From: Streptomyces sp. CA-210063
GTDB taxonomy: Bacteria > Actinomycetota > Actinomycetes > Streptomycetales > Streptomycetaceae
Direction: 5' to 3'
Assembly (NCBI RefSeq): GCF_024612015.1
Contig: NZ_CP102512.1
Span: forward strand, 1,984,001-2,048,000
Length of the DNA: 64,000 nucleotides
In this document: piece after piece, positions 16,314 to 24,500 of the stretch
Position numbering within the stretch: the stretch's first letter is position 1
Layout: each line of letters starts with the position of its first letter
Made by a program: the position numbers and the translations under genes
The notes under the pieces: model-generated
What the model was told of the DNA's origin: nothing
What the model saw: the letters and a program-made list of their open reading frames with translations, nothing else
The model's database searches: none

Positions 16314-17627
16314 TTGCCCCCCACCCACGTACCCGTGAAAGGCCGGACCGCCTTCGCCGACCCGTCCCGCAAGGCGATCAGGGCAGGGGCGATCGGCAAC
16401 CTCATCGAGTACTACGACGCGACGATCTACTCCCTGCTCGCACCCGTCTTCGCCCAGCAGTTCTTCCCCGTGGAGAACAAGGCGTTCGCGCTGCTCTACA
16501 CCTACGGTCTCGTGGTGGGCGTCGCCTTCGTCGTGCGTCCCGCGGCCGCGATGCTCCTGTCGCCCTACGGGGACCGGCGGGGCCGTCGCAAACTGCTCTC
16601 GCTCAGCCTGTTCCTCATGGGTTCGGGGCTGCTGATCATCGGCCTGTCGCCCACCTACCGCAGTATCGGTGTGCTCGCGCCCATCTGTCTCGTCGTCGGG
16701 CGGGCCGTGCAGAACGTCTCCAACTCCGGCGAATTCCAGGCGGCCTCCACCTTCATCGTCGAGCACGCGCCGGCCGACCGCCGGGCGACGACCGGCGCCG
16801 TCCAGTACATGACCGCCGGTCTCGGAATCCTGTCCGCCACGCTGGTGGCGACCACGCTCACCACCGTCTTCCCGAAGGAGGTGGTGGCCGACTGGGCATG
16901 GCGCATCCCGTTCCTGATCGGGGCGGCGCTCTGTCTCTACGGCTTCCGCCTGCGGCGCGCGGTTCCGGAGAGTCCGCTCTTCACCGCACTGCAGTCCACA
17001 GGGCAGGTCGAGAGCAAGCCGCTGCGGACGGCCGTGAAACGGTACCCGCGAAGCCTTCTTCTGGTGATGGTGATTCAGTTCAGCCAGGTCACGTACTTCA
17101 CCTGGCAGGTCTTCCTGCCCACGTACGCACACCTGGTCGGAGGGTTCCCGCTGAAGACCGGTCTGGCCCTGAACTGCGTCGCTCTCGCGGCCTTCGTGCT
17201 CGTGCTGCCCCTGGTCGGCATGGTCTCGGACCGGAAGACCGGCCGACGTCCGCTGATCATCGCCGAAGCCCTGGGCTTCGCGGTCCTCGCCTACCCGATG
17301 CTGCGCCTGTTGCAGCATCCGACGCCGCTCACCTACCTGCTGGTGGCGGTGGCCGGCAATCTGCTGCTCGCCCTCACCTACGGCAATGTCGCGGCGGTGT
17401 TCTGCGAGCTGTTCCCCACGGGGGTACGGACCTCCGGGGTCGGCCTGGCCTACAACGTCGCCGTCACGGTCTTCGGCGGCAGCGCGCCCATCATCGCCAC
17501 CTGGACCATCGGCCACGGCCGGCCACTCGCTCTCGGCTACTACATCCTCGCACTGGAACTGGCGGCCGCGATCATCTTTCTCGCCCTTCTGCCGGAGACC
17601 CGTGGGACGCGACTCGAGACGAAGTGA
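16314..17627 (+). CDS. MFS metabolite:H+ symporter (ShiA/KgtP-type)
   Basis: 437 aa from a TTG at 16314 with GGAG 7 bp upstream. The start of helix 1, IGNLIEYYDATIYSLLAP, and the loop SPYGDRRGRRKLL are signatures of the metabolite:H+ symporter group that imports shikimate, alpha-ketoglutarate or proline. Twelve helices; the end LLPETRGTRLE is typical. Lying 73 bp after the shikimate-dehydrogenase fusion, it may import shikimate or quinate, or another polar acid, for that enzyme. Export is less likely for this family. Confidence 0.88.
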   Translation: MPPTHVPVKGRTAFADPSRKAIRAGAIGNLIEYYDATIYSLLAPVFAQQFFPVENKAFALLYTYGLVVGVAFVVRPAAAMLLSPYGDRRGRRKLLSLSLFLMGSGLLIIGLSPTYRSIGVLAPICLVVGRAVQNVSNSGEFQAASTFIVEHAPADRRATTGAVQYMTAGLGILSATLVATTLTTVFPKEVVADWAWRIPFLIGAALCLYGFRLRRAVPESPLFTALQSTGQVESKPLRTAVKRYPRSLLLVMVIQFSQVTYFTWQVFLPTYAHLVGGFPLKTGLALNCVALAAFVLVLPLVGMVSDRKTGRRPLIIAEALGFAVLAYPMLRLLQHPTPLTYLLVAVAGNLLLALTYGNVAAVFCELFPTGVRTSGVGLAYNVAVTVFGGSAPIIATWTIGHGRPLALGYYILALELAAAIIFLALLPETRGTRLETK

Positions 17628-17762
17628 CCTGCGCCGGTGATGGTCAGTCGGTGTCGTCATCTGGCTCCCGGCCCACGGCCGGAACCACCTCGCCTTACGA
17701 CCGAAAAGTCCGCTATGTCGCCAATCCGGCATGAGTGGCGCCGGGCCGGATACTCGCGGGGA

Positions 17763-18827
17763 ATGGTACGGACATTGAAGCCGCACAAGCGGCACGGCAA
17801 CCACGTAGCGGCCGATCGCGAGGGCGGGAACGGGCGGGCGCCGACCGCCGAGGGGCCGGACGAGCAGGTGGAGGGGCGGGCGCCGGACAGTCCGACGGAC
17901 CTGCCGAGGCGCTCCTGGCTGTCGGTGCTGAAAGGCACCCTGAAGGAGTTCAAGAAGGACGAGCTGACCGACCGGGCCGCCGCCCTGACGTACTACTCGA
18001 TCCTGGCGCTGTTCCCGGCTCTGCTGGCGCTCGTGTCCCTGCTGGGGATCGTCGGCCGGTCGGCGACGCAGCAGGTGCTGGACAACATCCGGACGCTCAC
18101 CCCCGGGGCGGCGCGAGACGTCCTCACCAACGCGGTCCAGCAGATGCAGGGCAACGCCGGGCTCGGTTCGGTCATGGCGATCGTGGGTCTGGCGCTCGCG
18201 GTGTGGTCGGCCTCCGGCTATGTCGCCGCGTTCATCAGGAGCGCGAACGCGGTGTACGACGTCCCCGAGGGGCGCCCGGTGTGGAAGGTGCTGCCGGTCC
18301 GGGTCGGCGTGACGGTCGTCCTGATGGTCATGGCCGTGATCAGCGCGCTGATCGTGGTGTTCACCGGTGGCCTCGCCCAGGAGGTGGGCACCGCACTCGG
18401 CGTCGGCGACACGGCGCTCACCGTGTGGTCGATCGCGAAGTGGCCGGTGCTGGTGGCCCTGGTCACCATCATGATCGCGCTTCTGTACTGGGCCACACCC
18501 AACGCGAGGGTCCGCGGCTTCCGCTGGATCACACCGGGCAGTCTCCTCGCCCTCCTGATCTGGATGGTCGCTTCGGCCGGCTTCGCGTTCTACGTGGCGA
18601 ACTTCGGCTCGTACAACAAGACCTACGGCACGCTCGCCGGCGTGGTCATTTTCCTGGTGTGGCTGTGGATCACGAACCTGGCGATCCTGCTGGGCCTGGA
18701 GTTCGACGCGGAGCTGGCACGGCAGCGTGCCATCGCGGGTGGCCATCCGCCGGACGAGGAGCCGTACGTCGAACCGCGTGACACCCGGAAGTGGGACGAA
18801 GAGGACCGTCGCCGCCTCGGACCTTGA
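17763..18827 (+). CDS. YihY/BrkB family inner membrane protein
   Basis: 354 aa. A charged N-terminus is followed by LTDRAAALTYYSILALFPAL, the family signature, then six predicted helices and the conserved end segment VIFLVWLWITNLAILLGLEF. Despite early naming as ribonuclease BN, these are membrane proteins of unclear, possibly transport, function. The start is uncertain: the ATG at 17763 is used, but an in-frame ATG at 17715 is possible. The PAP2 gene follows within ~15 bp, suggesting co-transcription. Confidence 0.85.
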   Translation: MVRTLKPHKRHGNHVAADREGGNGRAPTAEGPDEQVEGRAPDSPTDLPRRSWLSVLKGTLKEFKKDELTDRAAALTYYSILALFPALLALVSLLGIVGRSATQQVLDNIRTLTPGAARDVLTNAVQQMQGNAGLGSVMAIVGLALAVWSASGYVAAFIRSANAVYDVPEGRPVWKVLPVRVGVTVVLMVMAVISALIVVFTGGLAQEVGTALGVGDTALTVWSIAKWPVLVALVTIMIALLYWATPNARVRGFRWITPGSLLALLIWMVASAGFAFYVANFGSYNKTYGTLAGVVIFLVWLWITNLAILLGLEFDAELARQRAIAGGHPPDEEPYVEPRDTRKWDEEDRRRLGP

Positions 18828-18840
18828 GGGGGTGGCGTAC

Positions 18841-19590
18841 GTGCGCGTGGTGAGTGCTCTGCGCGAGAGGGACCGTCGTCTGGCCAGGCGGCTGATCGCG
18901 TGGGGCCCGCCCTGGTTGCGGCGGGTCGGGGCCGCGCTGGAGGGGGCGGCCGAGCACACCAGGCTGTGGTGGGCGGCAGCCGCGACGCTGGCCGTCGCCG
19001 GCGGATGGCGCGGCCGGAGGGCCGCTGCCGCCGGAGTGGCCGCGATGGCGGCGGCCGAGGTGTTGTCCAACGGGGTCGCCAAGCCGGTGTGCGAGCGGCG
19101 CCGCCCGCCGCGGGAGTGGGTGCCGCCGGAGAACCTCCGCGACCGCCCGGCCAGTTCCTCCTTCCCCTCCGGGCACACGGCCGCCGCCGTCGCCTTCTCC
19201 GGGGCGGTCGCGCTGGTGTGGCCGGCCGTCGGTGCCGTATGCGGGGCCGCCGGGGTGCTGGTGGGAGCGCAGCGGTTGCACAGCGGGGCGCACTACCCGG
19301 CCGACGTGGCCGTCGGGGGCGCGCTCGGGCTAGTGCCGCGTCAGCCAAGGTTTGCCCGTCAAGGAGCGGCGTCCGGTGCGTGCTCTCGGCGTGCCGGCCG
19401 GAAGTCCTCGTCGATGGACCGGACGTGCTTGGGCTTTCGGCCGGTGCGGCGAGGGTGCGTGCCGGGCGCCGTGGGTGCTGTGCGGGGCTTTCAAAACACC
19501 CCCTGGCCGGGGTGGCCCTGGTGCGGGCCGCGCCGCGGCTCCTTCGGCGAGGAGTGCTGTTTTGTCGCTTATGGGTACTCGGGAGGCTGA
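18841..19590 (+). pseudogene. PAP2 phosphatase, 3' end replaced by a mobile-element insertion
   Basis: From the GTG at 18841 the protein carries all three PAP2 motifs: KPVCERRRPP, SSFPSGHTAAA and QRLHSGAHYPADV. It reads normally to VAVGGALGL, where the frame enters the repeat that begins at 19331 and continues as ~85 foreign, Arg/Ser-rich codons to 19590. The natural tail seems to survive downstream in another frame (ALVRAAPRLLRR near 19515-19555). The catalytic core is complete but the last membrane helix is lost, so function is doubtful. Family role: dephosphorylation of lipid phosphates such as undecaprenyl diphosphate. Confidence 0.75.
19331..19475. mobile_element. Small repeated element, copy 1 (right end lost)
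   Basis: Begins TAGTGCCGCGTCAGCCAAGG inside a CTAG, exactly as the complete copy at 33331-33539. The two agree almost base for base for ~118 bp (G/A difference near 19425), then again briefly at GCGTGCCGGGCG. The right inverted repeat CTGATGCGGCACTAG of copy 2 is missing here. It interrupts the PAP2 gene. The exact right border is uncertain. Confidence 0.7.
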
Positions 19591-19633
19591 GCGGCGGTGA
19601 AAGCACCGTCCACTCCGCGGAGGGATGGTTCCC

Positions 19634-20056
19634 ATGACTCAGCATGTGAGCGACGTGATGACGAGTGCCCCGGTGGCCGTCGAGCCGCAGACCTCGGTGG
19701 CGGTCGTGGCCCGGATGATGCGGGACGAGAACATCGGTGCCGTTCTGGTCACCGAGGGCGAGCGCTTGCGGGGGCTGGTCAGTGACCGCGATCTGGTGGT
19801 GCGCGCGGTGGCCAAGGGCGGCGACCCCAACAACACGACCGTGGCCGACGCGTGCAGCGAGGACCTCGTCACGGTGGGGCCCGACGACGACGTGCGCCGG
19901 GCGGTGGAACTGATGCGTGAGCATTCGGTCCGCCGTGTGCCGGTCGTCGACGAAGGGCAGCACCCGGTGGGCATCGTCTCCATCGGCGACCTGGCCATCG
20001 AGCGCGACCCCGAGTCGGCTCTCGGCGACATCAGCGCCGCGAGGCCCAACAAGTGA
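19634..20056 (+). CDS. Tandem CBS-domain protein
   Basis: 140 aa with two CBS motifs: VSDVMTSAPVAVEPQTSVAV ... GLVSDRDLVVRAV, and VADACSEDLVTVGPDDD ... VGIVSIGDLAIERDP. CBS pairs (Bateman modules) bind adenine nucleotides and act as energy sensors; stand-alone forms are frequent in actinobacteria and usually stress- or dormancy-associated. GGAGGG is placed 9 bp before the ATG at 19634. The last codons, AAC AAG TGA, lie in the first unit of the 18-bp repeat array. Confidence 0.9.
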   Translation: MTQHVSDVMTSAPVAVEPQTSVAVVARMMRDENIGAVLVTEGERLRGLVSDRDLVVRAVAKGGDPNNTTVADACSEDLVTVGPDDDVRRAVELMREHSVRRVPVVDEGQHPVGIVSIGDLAIERDPESALGDISAARPNK

Positions 20057-20122
20057 TCCGCAAGGCACAAGTGATCCGCAAGGCACAAGTGATCCGCGAG
20101 GCCCCAGTGATCCGCGAGGCCC
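20051..20122. repeat. Four tandem 18-bp repeats at the CBS gene stop
   Basis: Unit AAGTGATCCGCAAGGCAC occurs at 20051 and 20069 exactly, then at 20087 and 20105 with a few changes. Because 18 is a multiple of three, every unit carries an in-frame TGA, so the gene keeps its stop whatever the copy number. Confidence 0.85.
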
Positions 20123-20181
20123 AACAAGTGACGCGTCCTGGAATCAGTCACGAACACTGAGCCACGAAGGGAGCGTGCGCC

Positions 20182-20409
20182 ATGACGACTCCTGATCCCG
20201 ACCCGCGGCGAACCCCGGGAGTCGAACCGGGCGGCGGGGTGCCACCCGGTGAGACACCACCCGCCGAGGGCGGAACGTACGGCATCTCGCACCCCGAGCC
20301 GCCCGAACTGCGCAAGGGGTGGGGGCCGATGCCCCTCGCCCTGATCATGGTCGTGGTGGCGTTGATAGCGATCGGGCTCATCGGCATGGCGGTGGCCCTG
20401 ATGGTGTGA
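20182..20409 (+). CDS. DUF6480-type small membrane protein
   Basis: 75 aa. A Pro/Gly-rich soluble N-terminus (GVEPGGGVPPGETPPAEGG) is followed by GISHPEPPELRKGWGPMPL and one transmembrane helix, ALIMVVVALIAIGLIGMAV. This matches the widespread Streptomyces DUF6480 layout, function unknown. GGGAG precedes the ATG. It is convergent with the SDR gene at 20432. Confidence 0.8.
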   Translation: MTTPDPDPRRTPGVEPGGGVPPGETPPAEGGTYGISHPEPPELRKGWGPMPLALIMVVVALIAIGLIGMAVALMV

Positions 20410-20431
20410 CGCTTCTTCCCGCGCCACACAC

Positions 20432-21253
20432 TCAAGGGCGCCGCCAGCCGTCGTCGGGGAGATGGCTGCCGGCCTGCGGGCCCATCCGCAGCATCCCTCC
20501 GTCCACCACCCAGGAGGCGCCCGTGACATACGACGCGCCCTCCCCGGCGAGGAAGGCGATCACGGCCGCGACCTCGCGGGCATCGCCCGGGCGGCCCAGT
20601 GGCACACCGGGCCGCCGTTCGGAGGTGACGTCGGTGTCCTCCTGGCCGGTCATCGGGGTGGCGATCTCTCCGGGAGCGACGGCGTTGACAGTGATCCCGT
20701 GCTCGGCCAGTTCCAGCGCCATGACCTGGGAGAGCAGTCCGAGGCCGCCCTTGGCCGCGCAGTACGGCGCCGCGCCCACCCGCGGCTGATGCTCATGGAC
20801 GCTGGTCACGTTGATGATCCGACCGCCGTCACCCTGGGCGATCATGTGACGGGCGGCGCGCTGAGCACACAGGAACGGCCCCACCAGATCCACATCCACG
20901 ACCTCGCGGACGGTGCTGAGATCCAGGTCGAGGAAGGGCGTCATGGTGCCGGTCCCCGCATTGTTGACCAGCACGTCGATCCTGCCGAGCCGCTCGGCCA
21001 GCCGGTCGATGACGTCCGCGGCCTGCGGAAGCCGGGTGAGGTCCAGCTGCTCGATCTCGGCGCGGCGCCCGGTCCGGCGTACCTCGTCCGCCGTCCGCCG
21101 GGCGCCTTCCTGATCGCGATGCCAGGTGACGCCGATGTCCATGCCGGACTCGGCCAGTCGGACCGCGCTCGCCCGGCCGATCCCGGAGTCGGATCCGGTG
21201 ATCAGCGCCACGGGGGCGGTGTCAGGGCCTGCGGCGGCATCGTGCGGTTCCAT
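20432..21253 (-). CDS. Short-chain dehydrogenase/reductase (classical, glucose-1-dehydrogenase-like)
   Basis: 273 aa. Cofactor motif ALITGSDSGIGRAS, NNAG in VLVNNAGTGT, catalytic Ser in NVTSVHEH, and Y-x3-K in PYCAAKGGLG. It ends VTGASWVVDGGMLR as in the glucose/3-oxoacyl reductase branch. The ATG at 21253 has GGAG 5 bp upstream. Substrate not predictable; NADP is likely, given the short loop after strand 2. It is near stress-type genes (CBS, SRPBCC), which suggests a general-stress island. Confidence 0.9.
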   Translation of the reverse strand: MEPHDAAAGPDTAPVALITGSDSGIGRASAVRLAESGMDIGVTWHRDQEGARRTADEVRRTGRRAEIEQLDLTRLPQAADVIDRLAERLGRIDVLVNNAGTGTMTPFLDLDLSTVREVVDVDLVGPFLCAQRAARHMIAQGDGGRIINVTSVHEHQPRVGAAPYCAAKGGLGLLSQVMALELAEHGITVNAVAPGEIATPMTGQEDTDVTSERRPGVPLGRPGDAREVAAVIAFLAGEGASYVTGASWVVDGGMLRMGPQAGSHLPDDGWRRP

Positions 21254-21380
21254 GGCGGCTCCACGTCGTTCCATGGCTCCACGTCTATGGACGAGGGACG
21301 GCTCGGCCCGGACGCCCCTCGGCGACGGACCCGCCCGCCCCCTTCGTGTCTCTGCCTGCCCTCTGCCTGTCCTCTGCCTG

Positions 21381-21857
21381 TCAGAGGGCCGGACCGGAAT
21401 CCTCGGGCCGTACACGTCCCCGCCAGGCGCCCGTCTCTCCTCCACGGCCTTCGACGTAGTCCTTGAAGCGGTGCAGATCACCCTTGACCCGGCGGTCGAT
21501 CACGCCGAGCATGTCCGCGCCCTTCTCGGCCATACCGGAGGGCTCGACGTCCATCGTGAGCTCCACCCGGGTGTGGGTCTCGTCCAGCCGCTCGAACCTG
21601 ACCGATCCCCGCTGCCGGGGCTCGCCTTCGACGACCCGCCAGGTGATCCGGTCGTCCGGCATCTGGTCGACGATCTCGGTGTCGAACTCGCGCCGCACCC
21701 CGCCGATCTTGGTGGTCCAGTGGTTGTGCCGATCGTCGAGCTGCCGTACCTCCTCGACGCCCTCCATGAAGTTCGGGAACTCCTCGAACTGCGTCCACTG
21801 GTTGTAGGCGGTGCGCACGGGCACCTCGACCTCCACTGCTTCCTTCACCGTGCTCAT
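21381..21857 (-). CDS. SRPBCC-family (START-like) cyclase/dehydrase protein
   Basis: 158 aa: MSTVKEAVEVEVPVRTAYNQ, FPNFMEGVEEVRQLDD, and the long C-terminal helix MLGVIDRRVKGDLHRFKDYV fit the polyketide cyclase/START-like cavity fold. Such stand-alone copies in Streptomyces are often osmotic- or general-stress proteins of unknown ligand. GAGGAGGACATC leads into the ATG. No polyketide synthase is near, so an aromatase role is unlikely. Confidence 0.85.
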   Translation of the reverse strand: MSTVKEAVEVEVPVRTAYNQWTQFEEFPNFMEGVEEVRQLDDRHNHWTTKIGGVRREFDTEIVDQMPDDRITWRVVEGEPRQRGSVRFERLDETHTRVELTMDVEPSGMAEKGADMLGVIDRRVKGDLHRFKDYVEGRGGETGAWRGRVRPEDSGPAL

Positions 21858-21996
21858 GATGTCCTCCTCACTGTCGTTCCGCGTGACGTCGGGTACCCGG
21901 ACAGAGAGGTCTAAAAGACATCAGCGTGCCCTGCCGGCGGCACCCCCGAGCCGCTCGGCCGGGGCGCGGACGGCGCCGACGCCGTCAGCTCAGTGC

Positions 21997-22229
21997 GTCC
22001 AGCGATTGTTCGCCGCTGGGCTGTCCAGCCGCACGATCGCGGAACTGTGGCGTGCGTCGATGCCCCCGGTGAGAACGACTCCGACGCCGCGCTGGAGCGA
22101 ATGGCGCAGGAGCACGACCGTCTGACCCAGCACGTCGCTGACCTCGTACGGACCCGGGACGCACTCGACGCGCTGATGACCAGCGCCCGAGCCCATCGCG
22201 AAATGCTGCGGGGGACAGCGGCCCGATGA
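21997..22229 (+). pseudogene. MerR-family regulator fragment with frameshift
   Basis: VQRLFAAGLSSRTIAEL in one frame (from 21997) continues in another frame as CVDAPGENDSDAALERM..EHDRLTQHVADLVRTRDALDALM to the TGA at 22229. Together these match the middle and C-terminal coiled coil of MerR regulators (GLSxxTIxELLPCVD...). The DNA-binding N-terminus is absent and a single-base change near 22050 breaks the frame. Confidence 0.6.
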
Positions 22230-22261
22230 CCGGCGGAGCCGGATGCGCTGACGGTGCGAAC

Positions 22262-22340
22262 AAGAGGACGCCGGGGGCGCAAGCGGGGCTGGCCGTCGAC
22301 GTGCTGGGGCTGATCATCGGCGTCGTCGTCCTGGCCCTGA
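22262..22340 (+). pseudogene. IS5-family transposase fragment
   Basis: GLAVDVLGLIIGVVVLAL (22286-22339) is the strand carrying the 'HLAVDTLGL' block of IS4/IS5-type DDE transposases; the preceding KRTPGAQA fits the usual KxxGRKRH. Only ~26 codons remain. Confidence 0.5.
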
Positions 22341-22411
22341 CGGATCTCCAGGCACGCCACGGCGAAGGCGATGCCCAGGCTGATGAACTTCGCGTTCAGC
22401 CATTGGGTCAT
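22341..22411 (-). pseudogene. Start of a small membrane-protein gene cut by the IS remnant
   Basis: An ATG at 22411 with GAGG upstream opens MTQWLNAKFISLGIAFAVAC, a good transmembrane start, and loses coding character where the transposase fragment begins. Function unknown. Confidence 0.3.
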
Positions 22412-22535
22412 GGGAGCAGCCCTCACCGAAGTACCGGCACGCAGCCGAGGCCCGCGAACACGGTTCGCCGCGCGGACCCCTGACCCACCACCCTGTTCCG
22501 GGGACAGGCCCCGACCGGGATCGTCCGGACCGCCG

Positions 22536-23696
22536 TCACCGTCGTCGCTGTCGGTCGTTCTCGTCGACGCCCTCCCCCTCGACGGACGTGACGTCAGGGA
22601 GCCCGGACACCGGCCGTGTCGGGGCCGTGGTGCGGGTCGGCGTGGTGAGCACGGCGAGGCAGCCGACGACCAGGGCGATGCCGGACCAGCCGAGCGGGGG
22701 CAGGCGTTCACCGACGACGAGTACGGCGAGTACGGCCGCGACGGCGGGTTCCAGGAGCGAGAGCGTGGTCGCGGTGCTCGCCGGGACGTGCGCCAGGCCC
22801 CAGCCGAACAGGACGTAGCCGAGGAACATGGGTACGAGGGCCATGTAGGCGCCGACGGCCGCGTTGGACCAGGAGTCGAGAAGCGGGGCGCCGGTGGTCA
22901 GCAGCACGGGCAGGAGCAGCAGCCCGCCCAGCCCGAAGACGGTGCCCATGGCCGCGCCCGAGGTGACGCCATGGCTGATCAGGCGGTGGGCCGCCCAGGA
23001 GTACAGGGCGTAGGTGAAGCCCGCCACCAGGCCCAGCCCCACGCCGAGCACGATGCTCTGCGCGGAGCGGGCCCCGGGGCCGTCGTGCGCCCGGGCCGCT
23101 TCGGCCACGCACAGCAGCACGGTTCCGGACAGGCCGAGGGAGGCGCCGATCATCCAGCGGCGCGTGAGGCGGCGTTTGTCCACCACGCGCTCGATCACGG
23201 CCGAGGCGAGCGGGGCCGAGCCGATCGACACCACGGTTCCGGCGGCGACCCCGGCCAGGTGCATGGAGCTGTAGAACGCCAGCGGGTAGGCCCCCACCGA
23301 CAGCGCCCCGAGCACGACGACACCGCGCTGCGCGCGCAGCGCGGTCGCTTCCCGGGCGATCCGGGGGGCCGCCATGAGGGCTTGGAGCAGTCCGCCCAGG
23401 CCCATGGCCGCGGCCCCGATCGCGAGAGGGCCCACGGCTGGGGCGAAGGTCGCGGCGGTGCCCGTGGTGCCCCACAGCACCGACGCCAGGAGCACGCACA
23501 GCGAGCCCATGCCCGTCGATCCCGCGCCTGTCGATCCCGAGGCCGTGCCCGTCGATCGCGTGCGCGTGCCCGTCGATCCCGAGGCCGTGCCCGTCGATCG
23601 CGTGCGCGTGCCCGTCGATCCCGAGGCCGTGCCCGTCGATCGCGTGCCCGTGCCCGTGCCCATCGCGCCGGCCGTATGTCCGGCGGGCCGCGTCAC
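22536..23696 (-). CDS. EamA/DMT-family transporter with repeat-bearing N-terminal extension
   Basis: 386 aa if the GTG overlapping the TetR stop (GTGA, 23696) is used. The first ~60 residues are a Thr/Gly/Ser-rich extension made of a 14-residue unit repeated three times. The transporter proper starts at MGSLCVLLASVLWGTTGTAA and has ten helices in two EamA halves (second half ALYSWAAHRLISHG..., ending PLGWSGIALVVGCLAVL). EamA proteins export amino acids or drugs. An in-frame ATG at 23663 or 23510 could be the true start. It forms an apparent operon with the tetR gene upstream, which probably controls it. Confidence 0.82.
   Translation of the reverse strand: MTRPAGHTAGAMGTGTGTRSTGTASGSTGTRTRSTGTASGSTGTRTRSTGTASGSTGAGSTGMGSLCVLLASVLWGTTGTAATFAPAVGPLAIGAAAMGLGGLLQALMAAPRIAREATALRAQRGVVVLGALSVGAYPLAFYSSMHLAGVAAGTVVSIGSAPLASAVIERVVDKRRLTRRWMIGASLGLSGTVLLCVAEAARAHDGPGARSAQSIVLGVGLGLVAGFTYALYSWAAHRLISHGVTSGAAMGTVFGLGGLLLLPVLLTTGAPLLDSWSNAAVGAYMALVPMFLGYVLFGWGLAHVPASTATTLSLLEPAVAAVLAVLVVGERLPPLGWSGIALVVGCLAVLTTPTRTTAPTRPVSGLPDVTSVEGEGVDENDRQRRR
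23530..23655. repeat. Three tandem 42-bp repeats inside the EamA gene
   Basis: Units at 23530, 23572 and 23614 (last with one mismatch); each unit is itself two similar 21-bp halves starting GTCGATC. They encode the 14-aa protein repeat on the minus strand. The 42-bp length keeps the frame. Confidence 0.9.
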
Positions 23697-24337
23697 AGTC
23701 GGTCCAGCAGGTTCGCCGCCATGGTCCGTGCGTGCTCCAGACGCGTGGCCGCTCCCTCCAGTCCGGCCCGTGCCACCGCGCCCTCGAGCAGGAACGACAG
23801 ATGCTCCGCCACCGCGCGGGCCTCCTCCGGCCGGTCGGGCAGCAGTTCCTCCAGGTGCCCGGCGAGCAGGGACTCGACTTCCTCCTTGTGCCGGCGCACC
23901 ACGTCCCGCCCCTCGTGCCCGGCGGGCAGTTCGGCGGCCGCGTTCAGCAGTCCGCATCCGCGAAAGCCGTGCTCGTAGGTGAAGGCGGCGTGATCGGCGT
24001 ACGCGTCGAAGACGGCCAGTACGCCGCCGCGACCGTCCCGGACGCCCTCGTCGCCCTGGACGCCCTGGACGTCCGGGATTTCCTCCAGCCGTCGCCGGTA
24101 CAGGCCCAGCCACTCCTCATGTCGCGCATCGAGGTACGCCATCACCAGGTCGCCCTTGGAGGAGAAGTTGTTGTACAGGCTCATCTTCGCCACGCCCGCC
24201 TCGGCGGTGATCGTGTCGATGCCTGTCGCTGACACCCCGTCCGCGTAGAAGCGGCGCGCGGCGGCGGCGAGCAGCCGGGCGCGCGCGCTTCCCTGCCGCT
24301 TGCCGGGGCGCACTGCCGGAGTGGGGGTGTCGGTCAT
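23693..24337 (-). CDS. TetR/AcrR-family regulator
   Basis: 214 aa. The N-terminal HTH region is RARLLAAAARRFYADGVSAT ... AGVAKMSLYNNFSSKGDLV, followed by an all-helical ligand domain. The downstream EamA gene overlaps the stop, and an arginase-family gene diverges from its promoter. A 20-bp palindrome at 24357-24376, just upstream of the start, is a good candidate operator for autoregulation and control of both units. Confidence 0.9.
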   Translation of the reverse strand: MTDTPTPAVRPGKRQGSARARLLAAAARRFYADGVSATGIDTITAEAGVAKMSLYNNFSSKGDLVMAYLDARHEEWLGLYRRRLEEIPDVQGVQGDEGVRDGRGGVLAVFDAYADHAAFTYEHGFRGCGLLNAAAELPAGHEGRDVVRRHKEEVESLLAGHLEELLPDRPEEARAVAEHLSFLLEGAVARAGLEGAATRLEHARTMAANLLDRL

Positions 24338-24356
24338 TGCGTGGCCTTCCCGGGAG

Positions 24357-24376
24357 TAGGTAGGTCAGTCTACCTA
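24357..24376. promoter_or_regulatory. TetR operator candidate TAGGTAG-N6-CTACCTA
   Basis: Perfect 7-bp arms with a 6-bp spacer, 20 bp upstream of the tetR start and ~125 bp upstream of the arginase-family start. Position and symmetry fit a TetR dimer site. Confidence 0.65.
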
Positions 24377-24500
24377 GAAACCGGGTTCCGCTCGGTGTCC
24401 GTTCTGCAGCACCATGGAGGGAGGGCGGCGACACTCGGACGGCCGGCGCCGGACGGGCCCAGCGGGACCGACGCCGCCCAGCAGGCGAAGGGACCGGCTC

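Noticed and set aside
7054..17627. PKS, NRPS, terpene synthase or lanthipeptide core genes
   Set aside because: Looked for in the cluster because of its tailoring enzymes; none is present within the window.
21381..21857. Aromatase/cyclase of an aromatic polyketide pathway
   Set aside because: SRPBCC fold only; no minimal PKS nearby and sequence resembles stand-alone stress-type members.
22371..23978. 535-codon + strand frame opposite the EamA gene
   Set aside because: Composition (RARRSRGRARRSR repeats) is simply the antisense of the 42-bp repeats and transporter codons.
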